Positions 11,532 to 20,803 of a stretch of DNA of 64,000 nucleotides are shown here, piece by piece. How positions within the stretch are numbered: the first letter of the stretch is position 1; the number at the start of each line of letters is the position of its first letter. The position numbers and the translations under genes are program-made. A model generated the notes under the pieces. It was given only the letters and a program-made list of their open reading frames with translations, was not told the origin of the DNA and ran no database searches. Location: NCBI GenBank assembly GCA_011526105.1, contig WYAZ01000081.1, positions 44,590 through 108,589 on the forward strand, in the 5' to 3' direction. Source of the DNA: Deltaproteobacteria bacterium. Its GTDB lineage: Bacteria > Myxococcota > Kuafuiibacteriia > Kuafuiibacteriales > Kuafuiibacteriaceae.

Positions 11532-12359
11532 TCATTCTTCGCTGGCGGCGAGTTGGATCTCGCCTTCGTGCATGAACGGGATCGTCAGGCGCTTGAGCTC
11601 GATGGCGCCCTCCACGCGATAGCTGACGCGGCCCGAAGCCAGGATCGTCTTGAGGGTCTCTTTGTCGAACTGCTTCTCGTCCATCACCACACTCACCGGG
11701 AACTCTTGTGCGGCGCCGCCCACGAGCCGCACGCCAATGCCCGCCTGCTCCGACCGCACCTCTTTGTCCTGAACGGTCAGGGTATAGGTGGCGCCTTCGA
11801 TCAGCACCGCGAACATGTTCTCGTTCACGAGCCGCAGGAACATGGTGATGTCCACCCCTTCTCGTCCGTAACGAGCGGCCTGGATGTCGTTGATGATCAT
11901 CTTCGGCAGCGTCGGGGTGGCGACCGAGGTCGAGCGCTCGAAGCGGACATCATCCGCGCCGCTGACCACCAGCGTGCCGCTGAGCTCGACCGGGATCTCG
12001 TCGCGTTTGATGACCGCCTGATAGGCCTCTGGGCTCTCGGGGAACGGAACGCTCTGACGGAATCGGAGCTCGGCGCTCTGCCCCGGTCCAATCGCGGCCC
12101 CGCTCTCGGCGCTGCCCTTGATGACCCCGGCCACGTCCTTGGTGTTGAGTTCGAACTCGACCTTCTCGACGGTGACCGCGTCGGCGGTGGGGTTCTCGAT
12201 GGTCAAGACAACCTCGACCGCCGAGCTGTCGAGGCTCTCGTTGACCGGCAGCACCTGGGAGACGCGGACGCTGAGCCCTTCGGAGGGCCCCGAGTTCTTG
12301 GGTCCGGAAGCGCAGGCCGCGAGCGCGAGGGCGGTGAGGCCGAGGATGATCTTGTTCAT
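11532..12359 (-). CDS. LEA14-like (WHy domain) lipoprotein
   Basis: A 275-aa protein from ATG 12359 with a clean lipoprotein signal (MNKIILGLTALALAACASG). Two related beta-sandwich repeats can be seen. The first (residues about 30-130) has VVLTIENPTADAVTVEKVEFEL and the second (about 140-260) has ITMFLRLVNENMFAVLIEGATYTL. These phrases match the water stress/hypersensitive response (LEA type 2) fold, found in bacterial envelope lipoproteins of unclear function. It is followed upstream, with a 14-nt gap, by another lipoprotein gene on the same strand, so the two probably form an operon. Confidence 0.7.
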   Translation of the reverse strand: MNKIILGLTALALAACASGPKNSGPSEGLSVRVSQVLPVNESLDSSAVEVVLTIENPTADAVTVEKVEFELNTKDVAGVIKGSAESGAAIGPGQSAELRFRQSVPFPESPEAYQAVIKRDEIPVELSGTLVVSGADDVRFERSTSVATPTLPKMIINDIQAARYGREGVDITMFLRLVNENMFAVLIEGATYTLTVQDKEVRSEQAGIGVRLVGGAAQEFPVSVVMDEKQFDKETLKTILASGRVSYRVEGAIELKRLTIPFMHEGEIQLAASEE

Positions 12360-12372
12360 GTTGGATTCCTTC

Positions 12373-13191
12373 TCACGGGCAGCTGAGCTCTTGGCAGGAC
12401 GCGGCCCCGGTGCAGCTTCCATCCGCCTTGCAGACCCGCGCAGCGCAGATCTGATGGGCAACGTTGTTGAAGTCTTGGATACGCGCGAAGCCGAAGCCAG
12501 GCACCAGGGCAAAGCGGGCGTTCTCTGCCCCCGGCCGCTGGTAGTTGTAGGTGGTGGCGGTGACCATGCCCTCGGGCGTCATGACCTGCTCTTCTCCGAG
12601 CCGCGACCACTCGTGGGTCTCGGCTTCGACGCTCATGGTGTTGCCGCCGGCGCTGACGATGGGGGTGGTCGCGGTGGTGTACGGGGCGGGTTTGACGACC
12701 AACGTGTTCTGACGGTCGTATTCGACGTCGAAGACGAGCACACCCGGCCCGACCGTGCCTTCGCGATCGAGCTCGGCGCGGTACTCTACGTAGGACTTGG
12801 TGCTGCGCTCGGCGGCGTTGAAGCCCCTGACCTCTCTCAGCAGTCGAACCTCGCCCGGCTTCGTGTCGAAGTCGTAGTACTCTTCTTCTGCCAAGCTGCT
12901 ACCCGGGGCGACGTAGCTCCGCTTGATGACCTTGTAGCCGCTGATGGCGATGCCGTCGTTCTCTTCGAGGGTGACGGTGGCCAGGGCCGAACTCGGCAAG
13001 CGGTATTGATAGCAGCTGCCAGGGTTCATGCCATACAGATCGCGGACCTCGGCCGCGGTCACGGTCTTCTGAGGCGGTGCCTCTCCGCTGTCTCCGCAAG
13101 CGGCGGCCAGCCCCGCGAGACCGAACGCGAGCGCGAGAACGGGTCTTCCCTGCAGGTTCTGCATGCGCGCGGACTCTAACGACGTCTTCAC
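12373..13191 (-). CDS. Lipoprotein of unknown function
   Basis: A 272-aa protein (an internal ATG at 13164 is an alternative start) with a signal ending in the lipobox LAAACGDSG. The mature part begins with a segment typical of small beta-barrel or lipocalin-like secreted domains (SCYQYRL, ISGYKVIKRSYV, YYDFDTKPGEVRLLRE). It ends in a cysteine-rich tail (ICAARVCKADGSCTGAASCQELSC), where seven cysteines suggest disulfide bonds in the envelope. No family is recognised. It is the first gene of a probable two-gene operon with the LEA14-like lipoprotein. Confidence 0.6.
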   Translation of the reverse strand: MKTSLESARMQNLQGRPVLALAFGLAGLAAACGDSGEAPPQKTVTAAEVRDLYGMNPGSCYQYRLPSSALATVTLEENDGIAISGYKVIKRSYVAPGSSLAEEEYYDFDTKPGEVRLLREVRGFNAAERSTKSYVEYRAELDREGTVGPGVLVFDVEYDRQNTLVVKPAPYTTATTPIVSAGGNTMSVEAETHEWSRLGEEQVMTPEGMVTATTYNYQRPGAENARFALVPGFGFARIQDFNNVAHQICAARVCKADGSCTGAASCQELSCP

Positions 13192-13287
13192 CTACAAGTA
13201 AACGAGATTTCCGCCCCAAGGCGGCCGAGGCGCGGCGGCCGTTGACAGCCAGGCGCCGGTTTGGTGTCTCCGCGCTGCACGAGACGC

Positions 13288-14115
13288 ATGGAAGAAGACG
13301 AGCGCATGCGGCGTCAGCGCGAGAGCGACGCCTATAACCTGCGGGGCATCGAGGCCGCGGACCGTCAGTGGTTCGAGGAGGCGGTGCGCGCCTTTCAGCG
13401 GGCGATCGAGGTCGACCCGGACTCGGCGCACGCGCATGACAACCTCGCGACCGTCTACAGCCAGCAGGGTCACTATCGGCTCGCCCTCATCGAATACCTC
13501 GAGGCGCTGCGCCTCGAGCCCGACAACCCCACCGCCCACTACAACCTCGCGTGTTTTCTCACCACGCACTCGCACGACATGGCGGTTCAGGAGTACCAGC
13601 AGGCCATCCAGCTTCAGTACAACTATCCCGACGCGCACGTGAACTTGGGTCTCTGTCACGCCGAAGCGGGCGATCACGACAACGCGATCGCGGAGTTTCG
13701 GATCGCGTGCGAGCTCGACCCCTCGGACGCGGGGGCTCGCCAGGAGCTCGCGGCTTCGCTCATCGACACCGGAGAGTACGCGGAAGCGATCCGTCACCTG
13801 AAAGACGTGGTGAAGTCGGACCCCGAGAACGTCGACGCCCACATCGATCTCGGCATCGCGTTCATGGAGCAAGGCTTCTATGCCGAGGCCGAACGGGCGT
13901 TCCTCGAGGCCTCCGAGCTCGCCCCGGGCGAGGTCCTGGCGCCCTATCACCTAGCGGCGCTGTCGGCGGCCTGGTCGCGACCCGACGACGCCATCGCCCT
14001 CCTCGAGCGGGCGGCCGAACTCGATAAAGACCGGGTCCGGGAGTGGTCCGAGTCCGATCGGATGTTTGACCCCCTCCGCTCGGATCCACGCTTTTCAGCC
14101 GTTTTCGCTGACTGA
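13288..14115 (+). CDS. TPR repeat protein
   Basis: A 275-aa protein made almost entirely of tetratricopeptide repeats, about seven 34-residue units (for example AYNLRGIEAADRQWFEEAVR, AHDNLATVYSQQGHYRLALI and AHIDLGIAFMEQGFYAEAER). Such arrays are protein-binding scaffolds. No signal peptide or membrane segment is seen, so it is probably cytoplasmic. I use ATG 13288; a TTG at 13261 is in frame but adds only nine unconvincing residues. A TTGACA hexamer at 13242-13247 may belong to its promoter. It is followed by smc after about 200 nt. Confidence 0.78.
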   Translation: MEEDERMRRQRESDAYNLRGIEAADRQWFEEAVRAFQRAIEVDPDSAHAHDNLATVYSQQGHYRLALIEYLEALRLEPDNPTAHYNLACFLTTHSHDMAVQEYQQAIQLQYNYPDAHVNLGLCHAEAGDHDNAIAEFRIACELDPSDAGARQELAASLIDTGEYAEAIRHLKDVVKSDPENVDAHIDLGIAFMEQGFYAEAERAFLEASELAPGEVLAPYHLAALSAAWSRPDDAIALLERAAELDKDRVREWSESDRMFDPLRSDPRFSAVFAD

Positions 14116-14235
14116 AACGCCCGATCCGCCGATTTCCCTTGGCCCGACGGATCCCCTCGTAGAGGATACCGCCGTGCGAGCGACCTCCCCCCCTCCCGGC
14201 CGTCCAGTCGCCCACAGCCACCACTTCATCGGCGG

Positions 14236-14252
14236 CACCACATCTAGTGGTG
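14236..14252. promoter_or_regulatory. Operator-like palindrome upstream of smc
   Basis: Perfect inverted repeat CACCAC-ATCTA-GTGGTG, 68 nt before the smc start codon and in the middle of a 204-nt gap that holds no gene. It could be an operator or a leader hairpin. No known regulator consensus was matched. Confidence 0.3.
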
Positions 14253-14319
14253 TCATCTGCACGACACCCCAACAGAGGGTTGCCATCTCGCGTGGGAGCC
14301 GATACACCCGGGCCGCTCG

Positions 14320-17300
14320 ATGAGAATCAAACGGCTGGAAATCCATGGCTTCAAGAGCTTCGCCGACCGCACGGTGATCCACTTCGGTGACGGCATCACC
14401 GGGGTCGTGGGTCCCAACGGCTGCGGCAAGTCGAACATCGTCGACGCCCTTCGTTGGGCCATGGGCGAGCAGTCCGCCAAGCACCTCCGCGGCGCCGGCA
14501 TGGACGACGTCATCTTTGCGGGCTCCGAATCTCGCGGTCCGCTCGGCATGGCCGAGGTGACCATCACCTTCAAGAACGACGGCTCGATGGTGCCGCCCGA
14601 GTACCGAGACTGCTCGGAGATCAGCGTGACCCGCCGCCTCTTCCGCGACGGCACGAGCGAGTACCTCATCAACCGCACGCGCGCGCGCCTCAAGGACGTC
14701 TTCGATCTCTTCCTCGGCACGGGCATCGGCACGAAGAGCTACTCGATCATCGAGCAAGGTCGCATCGGCCTCATCGTCACCAGCAAGCCCGAGGATCGCC
14801 GATCGCTGATCGAAGACGCCGCCGGCATCTCCAAGTACAAGGCCCGGCGCAAGACCGCGGAGCGGAAGCTCGAGGCCACCGAACACAACCTGCTCCGCGT
14901 GTCGGACATCGTGAGCGAGCTGGGCGGGCGGCTCGGCACGCTCGAGAAGCAGGCCGAGAAGGCGGAGAAGTACCGAACCCTGAAGACGGATCTGAAGGGG
15001 CTCGATCTTCACGCCTCGGTGCATCAGCTGCTCGAGCTGAAGGCCCTCGAGGGTATGGAGGCCCGGGTCGCCGGGGATGGCCGCGCCGCGCTCGAAGACG
15101 AAGACCGCACGCTGTCGGAGCGAGAGGCTCAGGTCGCCGAGCGCATCCTCGAGACCGACGAAGCCGAGGCAGAGCTCCGCCATCGCGAGCAAGAGGCCCA
15201 GCGGCTCGAGCAGGCCTTCGCGGTGGGCGAGAAGAACCTCGAGCACCTCGAACGCGAGCTGGCCGGGCTCGAAGTTCGTCGGGCCGAGGCCGAGAGCGAG
15301 CGTGGTCGCCTCGAGACTCAGCGCGAAGAGGCAAAGGCCGAGCGCAGAGACCTGCTGAGCCTCGGCGAAGCGCTCCTTGCCACCAGCGGCGAGGAGGCGG
15401 TGTCGCTCGAGTCCGAGCAGCGCGCCCTCGAAGCGCAGGAGCATGAGCAGGAAGACTGGGCGCTCGAGATCGAGGGCAAGAAACGTCTCCTGGTCGATTG
15501 CCTCACTTCGGTGGCGCAGCACGAGAACCATCAAAAGAACCTCGAGCAACGCGAACTCGAGGTGCAGGCACGCATCGAGCGCCTCGAACGCGAGGCCGAA
15601 AACGCACAAAGAGAGGCCCGCGAGGCAGACCGCACCGCGCGCGAGCTCAAGCAGAGCCTCGACACCAACCGTCAGCTCTCACTCGCCCTCGAGGACGAAC
15701 GGACCAGCCAAGAGGCTCTGCTCGAGCGCGCCTCCGCCGAGTTCATGGACAACGAGGCTCAGCTCCTCCAGATCCGTGAAGAGCTGATGGATAAGCGCTC
15801 TCGGCTGTCCTCTCTGGACGAGATCCAGCGAAACTACGAGGGCTGCTCGGCCGGCGTACGCGCCATCATGAAGAACGCGGTCGAGGAGCACCGCCTCACA
15901 AAGGGCGTTCACGGGCTCGTCGCAGACGTGGTGTCCGCAGAGCCCCGCTTCGAGACCGCGATTGAAGCGGTGCTCGGCGACCGGCTTCAGTTCGTGATCG
16001 TGGCGGACCAGGCCGAAGGCATCGCTTCGGTGGAGTATCTAAAGGCCCACGGCGACGGTCGCTCCACCTTCGTCCCGCTCGATCTGCGAGAAGACCACGC
16101 GTCCTTCGCGCCCCGAAGGACCACTCGGCCGCCGCTTCGCAGACAAGAGGCGGCGGAGGCCGCGGTGACGATGCACCCGGCGAGCATGTTGCCGGCGGCC
16201 CACCGCGCGAGTCTCCTCATGGGCGCTCACGACGGTGAAAGCCGCTTCGCCGGTTCGTCCGGTGAAGCCGGGGCTCTCTCCGAGGTCTCGAACGCACCCA
16301 AGAGCATCAGCGACAAGCCCCCGCCGGCGGAGATCGCGGCCTTCGCCTTCGAGGCTCAGTCTCAGATCTACGCGCGTGGCGCCGACGTCGCACAAGGCTC
16401 GTCCTTGCCGGTGCCGGAGGCCATCCTCGAGCTCGAAGAAGACCACTGGCCCAACCTCGAAGGCCCGGGGGTGCTCGGCAAGCTCGTGGATCTCGCTCGC
16501 GCCAAGCCTGGCTTCGAGAGCGTCGTTCGGGTGCTCCTCGGAGACGTGGTGGTGGTGGAGGATCTCGAGGCCGCCCGGCGCCTCTGGGCGGAAGAAGGAC
16601 ACCGCAAGACCATCGTGACCCTCGCAGGCGAGGTCCTCGATGCGGTGGGTATCCTGTCCGGCGGCTCCAACCAGGGGCTCGCCACTGGCATGCTCGCCAA
16701 GAAGCGCGAGATCGAGGAGTTGCGTGTGCTCGTGCAGCACATGGAGCGCGACTTCGCCGCCGCGGAGACCAAACACAAGGAACTCGCCAAGCGCATCCAC
16801 AAGATGGAGGAGTCCCTCGAGAAGCTCTCCCAGCAGCGCCACGAAGAAGAGCTCTCGATGGTCAAGCTCGAGCGCGACCTGCGATCCTTCGAGGAGACCG
16901 TCGCTCGGCACCACGAGCACGCCGCCACCATCAAGCTCGAAGCCGAGCACACCGCCCGCGAGCTGGCGACGGCCTCGGCCGAACGCGCGCGCTCGGCGAG
17001 CACACTCGCCGAGCTGGAAGAGAAGCGCCGCGGCTTCGAGGCCTTCCTCGCGGAGCGCACGCAGGCGCTCGAGGCGCACAAGGCGGACATCGCCCAAAGG
17101 CGCGCTCGGGTCACCGAGCTGCGCGTGCGTGCGGCGGCGAGCCAGGAGCGAAAGGAGAGCTCGGAGCGAAGCCTTCAGCGCGTGGACGAGCGTCTCTTCG
17201 AGATCGAATCCCGCATCGAGCGTCTCGTCGCCAACATCGGGCAGAACTTCGAGGACGCGACCCGTCTCTCCGGCCAGATCTCTTTGGCGCGCGATGAAGG

Positions 17301-18249
17301 AGTGTCGCTCGCGGAGCAAATCGAGACCACTAAGCAGGCCCTGGTCGACGAGCGGCTCGGGCTCGAGGAGCAGGCTCGTCAGCTTCGCCAGGAAGAGCTC
17401 GGCCTCCGCGAGGAACGCAAGAAGCTCGACGCGCTCAAGGACGCCATGACCGGGAGCCTGATGCGGCTGCGCGAGCATCAGCTCGGGCAGGAGGCGCTTC
17501 GTCAGCAGGTGAGCGAACGCTACCAGGTGCTCGTGGACGATCTGATCACGGACTACCACATGCTGCCGCCCCCGAGCGCGGATGATGAGGAGCGGCGCAA
17601 GAAGCTCCGCCGCCAGCTCTCCGCCATCGGCGAGGTGAATCTCACCGCCATCGACGAGTTCAAAGAGGTGAAGGAGCGTCACGACTTCTTGGCCACCCAG
17701 CGCGATGACCTCCTGAAGGCGGTCGAGGCGCTCAAGGACGCCATCAAGAAGATCAACAAGACGAGTCGCGAGCGATACGTGGAGACCTTCCACCTCGTGA
17801 ACGAGAAGTTCCAGCTCGTCTTCCCGAGGCTCTTCAAGGGCGGCCAGGCCTCGTTGGTGCTCACCGACCCATCGAACCCCCTCGAGTCCGGGGTGGAGCT
17901 CTTGGCGCAGCCTCCAGGCAAGAAGCTTCAGAGCGTCACGCTGCTCTCGGGCGGAGAGAAGGCGCTCACCGCGGTCGCGCTCATCTTCGGCATCTTCCTC
18001 ATCAAGCCCACGCCGTTCTGCCTGCTCGACGAGGTCGACGCTCCGCTCGATGACGCCAACGTGGGGCGCTACAACGAGATGGTCAAAGACATGGCCCAGA
18101 TCTCGCAGTTCATCCTGATTACCCACAACAAGCGCACGATGGAGATCCCGGACCGGATCTACGGCATCACCATGGAGGAGCCCGGCATCTCCAGGGTCGT
18201 GGGGGTGGATCTCAAGGACACCGAGAAGCCGCTCCGCGTCGCTTCTTGA
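14320..18249 (+). CDS. smc: Chromosome segregation protein SMC
   Basis: A 1309-aa SMC ATPase that organises and segregates the chromosome with ScpA and ScpB (encoded at 53-55 kb). N-terminal head: Walker A GPNGCGKSN near residue 31 and IIEQGRIG near 145. Long coiled coils run from about 170-500 and 735-1060. The hinge starts near residue 508 (EGCSAGVRAIMK) and is split around residues 590-714 by a low-complexity insertion. The C-terminal head has signature LLSGGEKALTAVALIFG near 1207 and Walker B CLLDEVDAPLDDAN near 1233. Typical bacterial SMC is about 1180 aa, and the hinge insertion explains the excess. The downstream zinc-ribbon gene starts 22 nt after the stop. Confidence 0.95.
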   Translation: MRIKRLEIHGFKSFADRTVIHFGDGITGVVGPNGCGKSNIVDALRWAMGEQSAKHLRGAGMDDVIFAGSESRGPLGMAEVTITFKNDGSMVPPEYRDCSEISVTRRLFRDGTSEYLINRTRARLKDVFDLFLGTGIGTKSYSIIEQGRIGLIVTSKPEDRRSLIEDAAGISKYKARRKTAERKLEATEHNLLRVSDIVSELGGRLGTLEKQAEKAEKYRTLKTDLKGLDLHASVHQLLELKALEGMEARVAGDGRAALEDEDRTLSEREAQVAERILETDEAEAELRHREQEAQRLEQAFAVGEKNLEHLERELAGLEVRRAEAESERGRLETQREEAKAERRDLLSLGEALLATSGEEAVSLESEQRALEAQEHEQEDWALEIEGKKRLLVDCLTSVAQHENHQKNLEQRELEVQARIERLEREAENAQREAREADRTARELKQSLDTNRQLSLALEDERTSQEALLERASAEFMDNEAQLLQIREELMDKRSRLSSLDEIQRNYEGCSAGVRAIMKNAVEEHRLTKGVHGLVADVVSAEPRFETAIEAVLGDRLQFVIVADQAEGIASVEYLKAHGDGRSTFVPLDLREDHASFAPRRTTRPPLRRQEAAEAAVTMHPASMLPAAHRASLLMGAHDGESRFAGSSGEAGALSEVSNAPKSISDKPPPAEIAAFAFEAQSQIYARGADVAQGSSLPVPEAILELEEDHWPNLEGPGVLGKLVDLARAKPGFESVVRVLLGDVVVVEDLEAARRLWAEEGHRKTIVTLAGEVLDAVGILSGGSNQGLATGMLAKKREIEELRVLVQHMERDFAAAETKHKELAKRIHKMEESLEKLSQQRHEEELSMVKLERDLRSFEETVARHHEHAATIKLEAEHTARELATASAERARSASTLAELEEKRRGFEAFLAERTQALEAHKADIAQRRARVTELRVRAAASQERKESSERSLQRVDERLFEIESRIERLVANIGQNFEDATRLSGQISLARDEGVSLAEQIETTKQALVDERLGLEEQARQLRQEELGLREERKKLDALKDAMTGSLMRLREHQLGQEALRQQVSERYQVLVDDLITDYHMLPPPSADDEERRKKLRRQLSAIGEVNLTAIDEFKEVKERHDFLATQRDDLLKAVEALKDAIKKINKTSRERYVETFHLVNEKFQLVFPRLFKGGQASLVLTDPSNPLESGVELLAQPPGKKLQSVTLLSGGEKALTAVALIFGIFLIKPTPFCLLDEVDAPLDDANVGRYNEMVKDMAQISQFILITHNKRTMEIPDRIYGITMEEPGISRVVGVDLKDTEKPLRVAS

Positions 18250-18271
18250 GAACCCCGAAGGAGGTCGGGCC

Positions 18272-18832
18272 ATGACTGCTCTTCCCTGCCCCAAGTGCGA
18301 AGGTGCAACGCTGAGGGAGCCGAGCAGCGGCACGCAGGTGCTTCGCTGCTACGAGTGCGGCGGCATGTGGTTGGCCGCGGACGAGGCCAAGGCCCTCGCC
18401 CTCGACGGGACCATCATCGATCCCGCGAGTATGTTGCCGACCAAAGCCAAAGCCAGTGACGCCCGGACGGGGTTCTGCCCCAAGGGCCACGGCCTCATGA
18501 TCCGTGCTCGGGTCGAGATCGAAGAGGACCCCTTCTACCTCGAGCAGTGCCCGCACTGCGTCGGCATCTGGTTCGATCACGGGGAGTGGCACCGTCTCGC
18601 ATCGAGTCGTCTGCTCGAGCACCTCTCGGACTTCTGGAACCCGGCGTGGCAGCGGCGCCGTAGAGCCGAGCTTTCGGAGGCCCGGCACAAGCGCAAGCTC
18701 GCAGACGCTCTGGGCGAAGCGCTGGTTCAGAGCCTGGATGAGGTCGCAGAGAAGATCACGGGTCACCCGCTTCGGAACGAGGTTCTGGCCTACCTGTCCG
18801 GCAAGTCCGAGGGCCGACCACGACCCAAGTGA
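18272..18832 (+). CDS. Double zinc-ribbon (TFIIB-type) protein
   Basis: A 186-aa protein with two zinc-ribbon units of the zf-TFIIB class: CPKCEGATL...LRCYECGGMWL near residues 6-34 and CPKGHGLM...LEQCPHCVGIWFDHGEW near 68-110. The C-terminal 75 residues are helical and basic (WQRRRRAELSEARHKRKL). Proteins of this class are common but their role is unknown; nucleic-acid or protein binding is likely. It has a strong ribosome-binding site (AAGGAGGT, 18258-18265) and sits between smc and ftsY in the same direction, so it may be co-expressed with smc. Confidence 0.75.
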   Translation: MTALPCPKCEGATLREPSSGTQVLRCYECGGMWLAADEAKALALDGTIIDPASMLPTKAKASDARTGFCPKGHGLMIRARVEIEEDPFYLEQCPHCVGIWFDHGEWHRLASSRLLEHLSDFWNPAWQRRRRAELSEARHKRKLADALGEALVQSLDEVAEKITGHPLRNEVLAYLSGKSEGRPRPK

Positions 18833-18903
18833 GCCCGACGCCGAGTTGCTTGGCCGAAGGGTCTGGTTGACCCGAGCGGCGGGGCCCGTTACCTGCTCCC
18901 TGC

Positions 18904-20076
18904 ATGCAGGTCGAGCTCGTCGAGATTGGGCTGCTCTTGGTAGCCCTCGCCTTCATCCTTCTCTTCGGGCTCGCGGCCCGCAAGCTGATGAAGGGGGGCC
19001 TCGGGGCTGGTCAGAGTCGCCCGGCGCTCCCCGCCCCTTCATCCGAGACCGAAGAAGAGCGCTTGCTCGCCGAGGAGGCCCTCTCCGCGGGCCGCCTCAG
19101 CCAGCCTTCGCCCCCAGCGGAGCCTGAGCCCGGTTCCGAGGCGGATGCCGCGGCCCCGATCACCCTCGAGGCCGGCCTGAAGAAGAGCCGTCAGGGCTTC
19201 ATGACCCGGATCAACAAGCTCCTGTTCGCAGGGCGTGCGATGGACGCCGCTCTGCTCGACGAGCTCGAGGAGATCCTGGTCACCGCAGATATCGGCGTAC
19301 GGACCACCGAGAAGCTGCTCGCCGACATGCGGGCGTCCATCGGCCGCAAAGAGATGGACGACCCCGGCGCGGTTCGAGAACGCTTGAAGGCCGCGATCTC
19401 GTCGCTCGTTCAGGTGCCGGCGCCCGCGGAGTCGCCCCATGAGAGCCCGCGGGTCATCATGGTCATCGGCGTGAACGGTGTTGGTAAGACCACGACCATA
19501 GGCAAGCTCGCCGCGCGCTTCACGAGCGAAGGCAAGAAGGTCGTGCTCGCGGCCGGTGATACCTTTCGAGCGGCTGCGGCCGAGCAGCTCGAGATCTGGG
19601 CGGAGCGCTCCGGATCTCGGATCGTGCGCGGCGCCGAGAACGGCGATCCGGCGAGCGTGATCTTCGAGGCGGTTCAGGCCGCCAAGCGTGAGGGCGCGGA
19701 CATCTGCCTCGCGGACACCGCGGGCCGACTCCACACGAAAGTCAACCTCATGGAGGAACTGAAGAAGGTCCATCGGGTGATGGGTAAGGCTCACCCGGGT
19801 GCGCCCCACGAGGTGCTTCTCGTCTTGGATGCGACGACGGGGCAGAACGCGATCACGCAGGCCAAGCAGTTCAAAGAGGCGGTCGACGTGACGAGCCTCG
19901 CGCTCACCAAGCTCGACGGCACCGCGAAAGGCGGCGTGGTCGTTGCGATTTGCGAGGAGCTGCGAATACCGGTCCGATACATCGGCATTGGAGAAGCGGC
20001 CGAGGACCTGCGTGACTTCGACGCAGCCGCGTTCGTCGATGCGTTGTTTGCAGAGACCGATGGTCGAGACGAGTGA
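18904..20076 (+). CDS. ftsY: Signal recognition particle receptor FtsY
   Basis: A 390-aa SRP GTPase receptor that docks ribosome-SRP complexes at the inner membrane. Residues 6-28 form a true transmembrane helix (VEIGLLLVALAFILLFGLAA), followed by an acidic/Pro linker (the A domain, short compared with E. coli). The NG domain follows: GVNGVGKTTTIGKLA near residue 189, DTFRAAAAEQL, DTAGRLH near 271, and TKLDGTAKGGVV near 335. An N-terminal membrane anchor is known in some non-enterobacterial FtsY proteins. It lies just upstream of zapA. Confidence 0.95.
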   Translation: MQVELVEIGLLLVALAFILLFGLAARKLMKGGLGAGQSRPALPAPSSETEEERLLAEEALSAGRLSQPSPPAEPEPGSEADAAAPITLEAGLKKSRQGFMTRINKLLFAGRAMDAALLDELEEILVTADIGVRTTEKLLADMRASIGRKEMDDPGAVRERLKAAISSLVQVPAPAESPHESPRVIMVIGVNGVGKTTTIGKLAARFTSEGKKVVLAAGDTFRAAAAEQLEIWAERSGSRIVRGAENGDPASVIFEAVQAAKREGADICLADTAGRLHTKVNLMEELKKVHRVMGKAHPGAPHEVLLVLDATTGQNAITQAKQFKEAVDVTSLALTKLDGTAKGGVVVAICEELRIPVRYIGIGEAAEDLRDFDAAAFVDALFAETDGRDE

Positions 20077-20143
20077 TCTTTCGCGCTGCATCCGTGCATC
20101 GATCGCATTGACCGTCGTCCCAACCGGCCCTAAAGTGGGCTCC

Positions 20144-20551
20144 GTGAATTACGTCGCCGGCCGCAATGAAGAAGAACCGCGGTCCGCAATCTCTGAGAAA
20201 CGAGCCGTCAAGCTCGAACTCCTCGGCCGCCGCTTCACGGTGCGATCCGACGACGACGACGAGTACATCCAGTCGCTCGTGGGATTTGTGAACGACAAGT
20301 TGACCGAGATCCGCGAGGCCACCGGGCGCATCGATGCAGACAGCATCGCGCTGTTGGCCGCACTCGATATCGCGGACGCCCTCTTCCGCGAGCGGCGCGA
20401 AGGCAAAGCGCTGAGGCGCCAGGTGAAGGAGCGCTCACACCGCTTGCTCGAGTCCCTCGAGCGCGTCTCGAATCTGGTCGGCTCGGAGACGGAGCCCGAG
20501 CTCGCGTTGGCGCGTGCGGGGGCTCAGGCCCGCGCTGCCGACCGCGAGTGA
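20144..20551 (+). CDS. zapA: Cell division protein ZapA
   Basis: A 135-aa protein starting at GTG 20144. The N-terminal beta strand and helices fit ZapA, the Z-ring-associated protein that stabilises FtsZ filaments: VKLELLGRRFTVRSDDDDEY, then the helix SLVGFVNDKLTEIREATG, then DADSIALLAALDIADALF, then a long C-terminal coiled coil. I chose the GTG start because it places the family core about 20 residues in; the frame stays open further upstream but reads as a shadow of ftsY. The zapA / 6S RNA / 5-formyl-THF cyclo-ligase order seen here is classic in proteobacteria and supports the call. Confidence 0.85.
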   Translation: MNYVAGRNEEEPRSAISEKRAVKLELLGRRFTVRSDDDDEYIQSLVGFVNDKLTEIREATGRIDADSIALLAALDIADALFRERREGKALRRQVKERSHRLLESLERVSNLVGSETEPELALARAGAQARAADRE

Positions 20552-20578
20552 GTTCTGCGTCCCATTTTGGGCCGGGGC

Positions 20579-20607
20579 TTCAGTTTAATGGCCGTCTTGC
20601 GTATACT
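20579..20607 (+). promoter_or_regulatory. Candidate promoter of 6S RNA
   Basis: The -10 hexamer TATACT lies at 20602-20607. A weak -35 (TTCAGT, 20579-20584) lies 17 nt upstream. The predicted start near 20614 coincides with the 5' end of the closing stem of the 6S RNA. Confidence 0.5.
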
Positions 20608-20613
20608 CCGGCT

Positions 20614-20803
20614 CGTCCCCCTGTTCGGTGCGTGATGCGTCATTGCCCCGAGAACCGAATGATGATTTGCCGGGAGATGTCTCTGCTGACACCTCGCGAA
20701 CTGTCGCTAAGCTTGGACAGAGGCAGGATGTCGGTCATACGTCGCCCACCTGGATAGTTCCAGGTTCCGGCGCTGAACCGCACACGGCCAGGATGGGGGG
20801 ACG
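20614..20803 (+). ncRNA. ssrS: 6S RNA (SsrS)
   Basis: The roughly 190-nt gap between zapA and the cyclo-ligase gene holds no open frame and folds like 6S RNA, the sigma-70 holoenzyme mimic. The closing stem is GTCCCCC (20615-20621) with GGGGGAC (20796-20802). Next comes GTTCGGTGC (20623-20631) with GCGCTGAAC (20770-20778), 9 bp including two wobbles and resembling the UGUUCG... stem of E. coli 6S. A small hairpin, ACCTGG-ATAGTT-CCAGGT (20748-20765), occupies the place of the 3' bubble hairpin. Gene order and the TATACT box 7 nt upstream agree. A covariance-model search would settle it. Confidence 0.78.

Noticed and set aside
16039..18333. Very long open frame (764 codons) on the strand opposite smc
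   Set aside because: It is a codon-bias shadow of smc: composition is Leu/Glu/Arg/His-rich with no recognisable domain, and smc itself is unmistakable. Similar long antisense frames opposite parE, the FAD oxidase (43717-46215), aspS and purB were rejected for the same reason.
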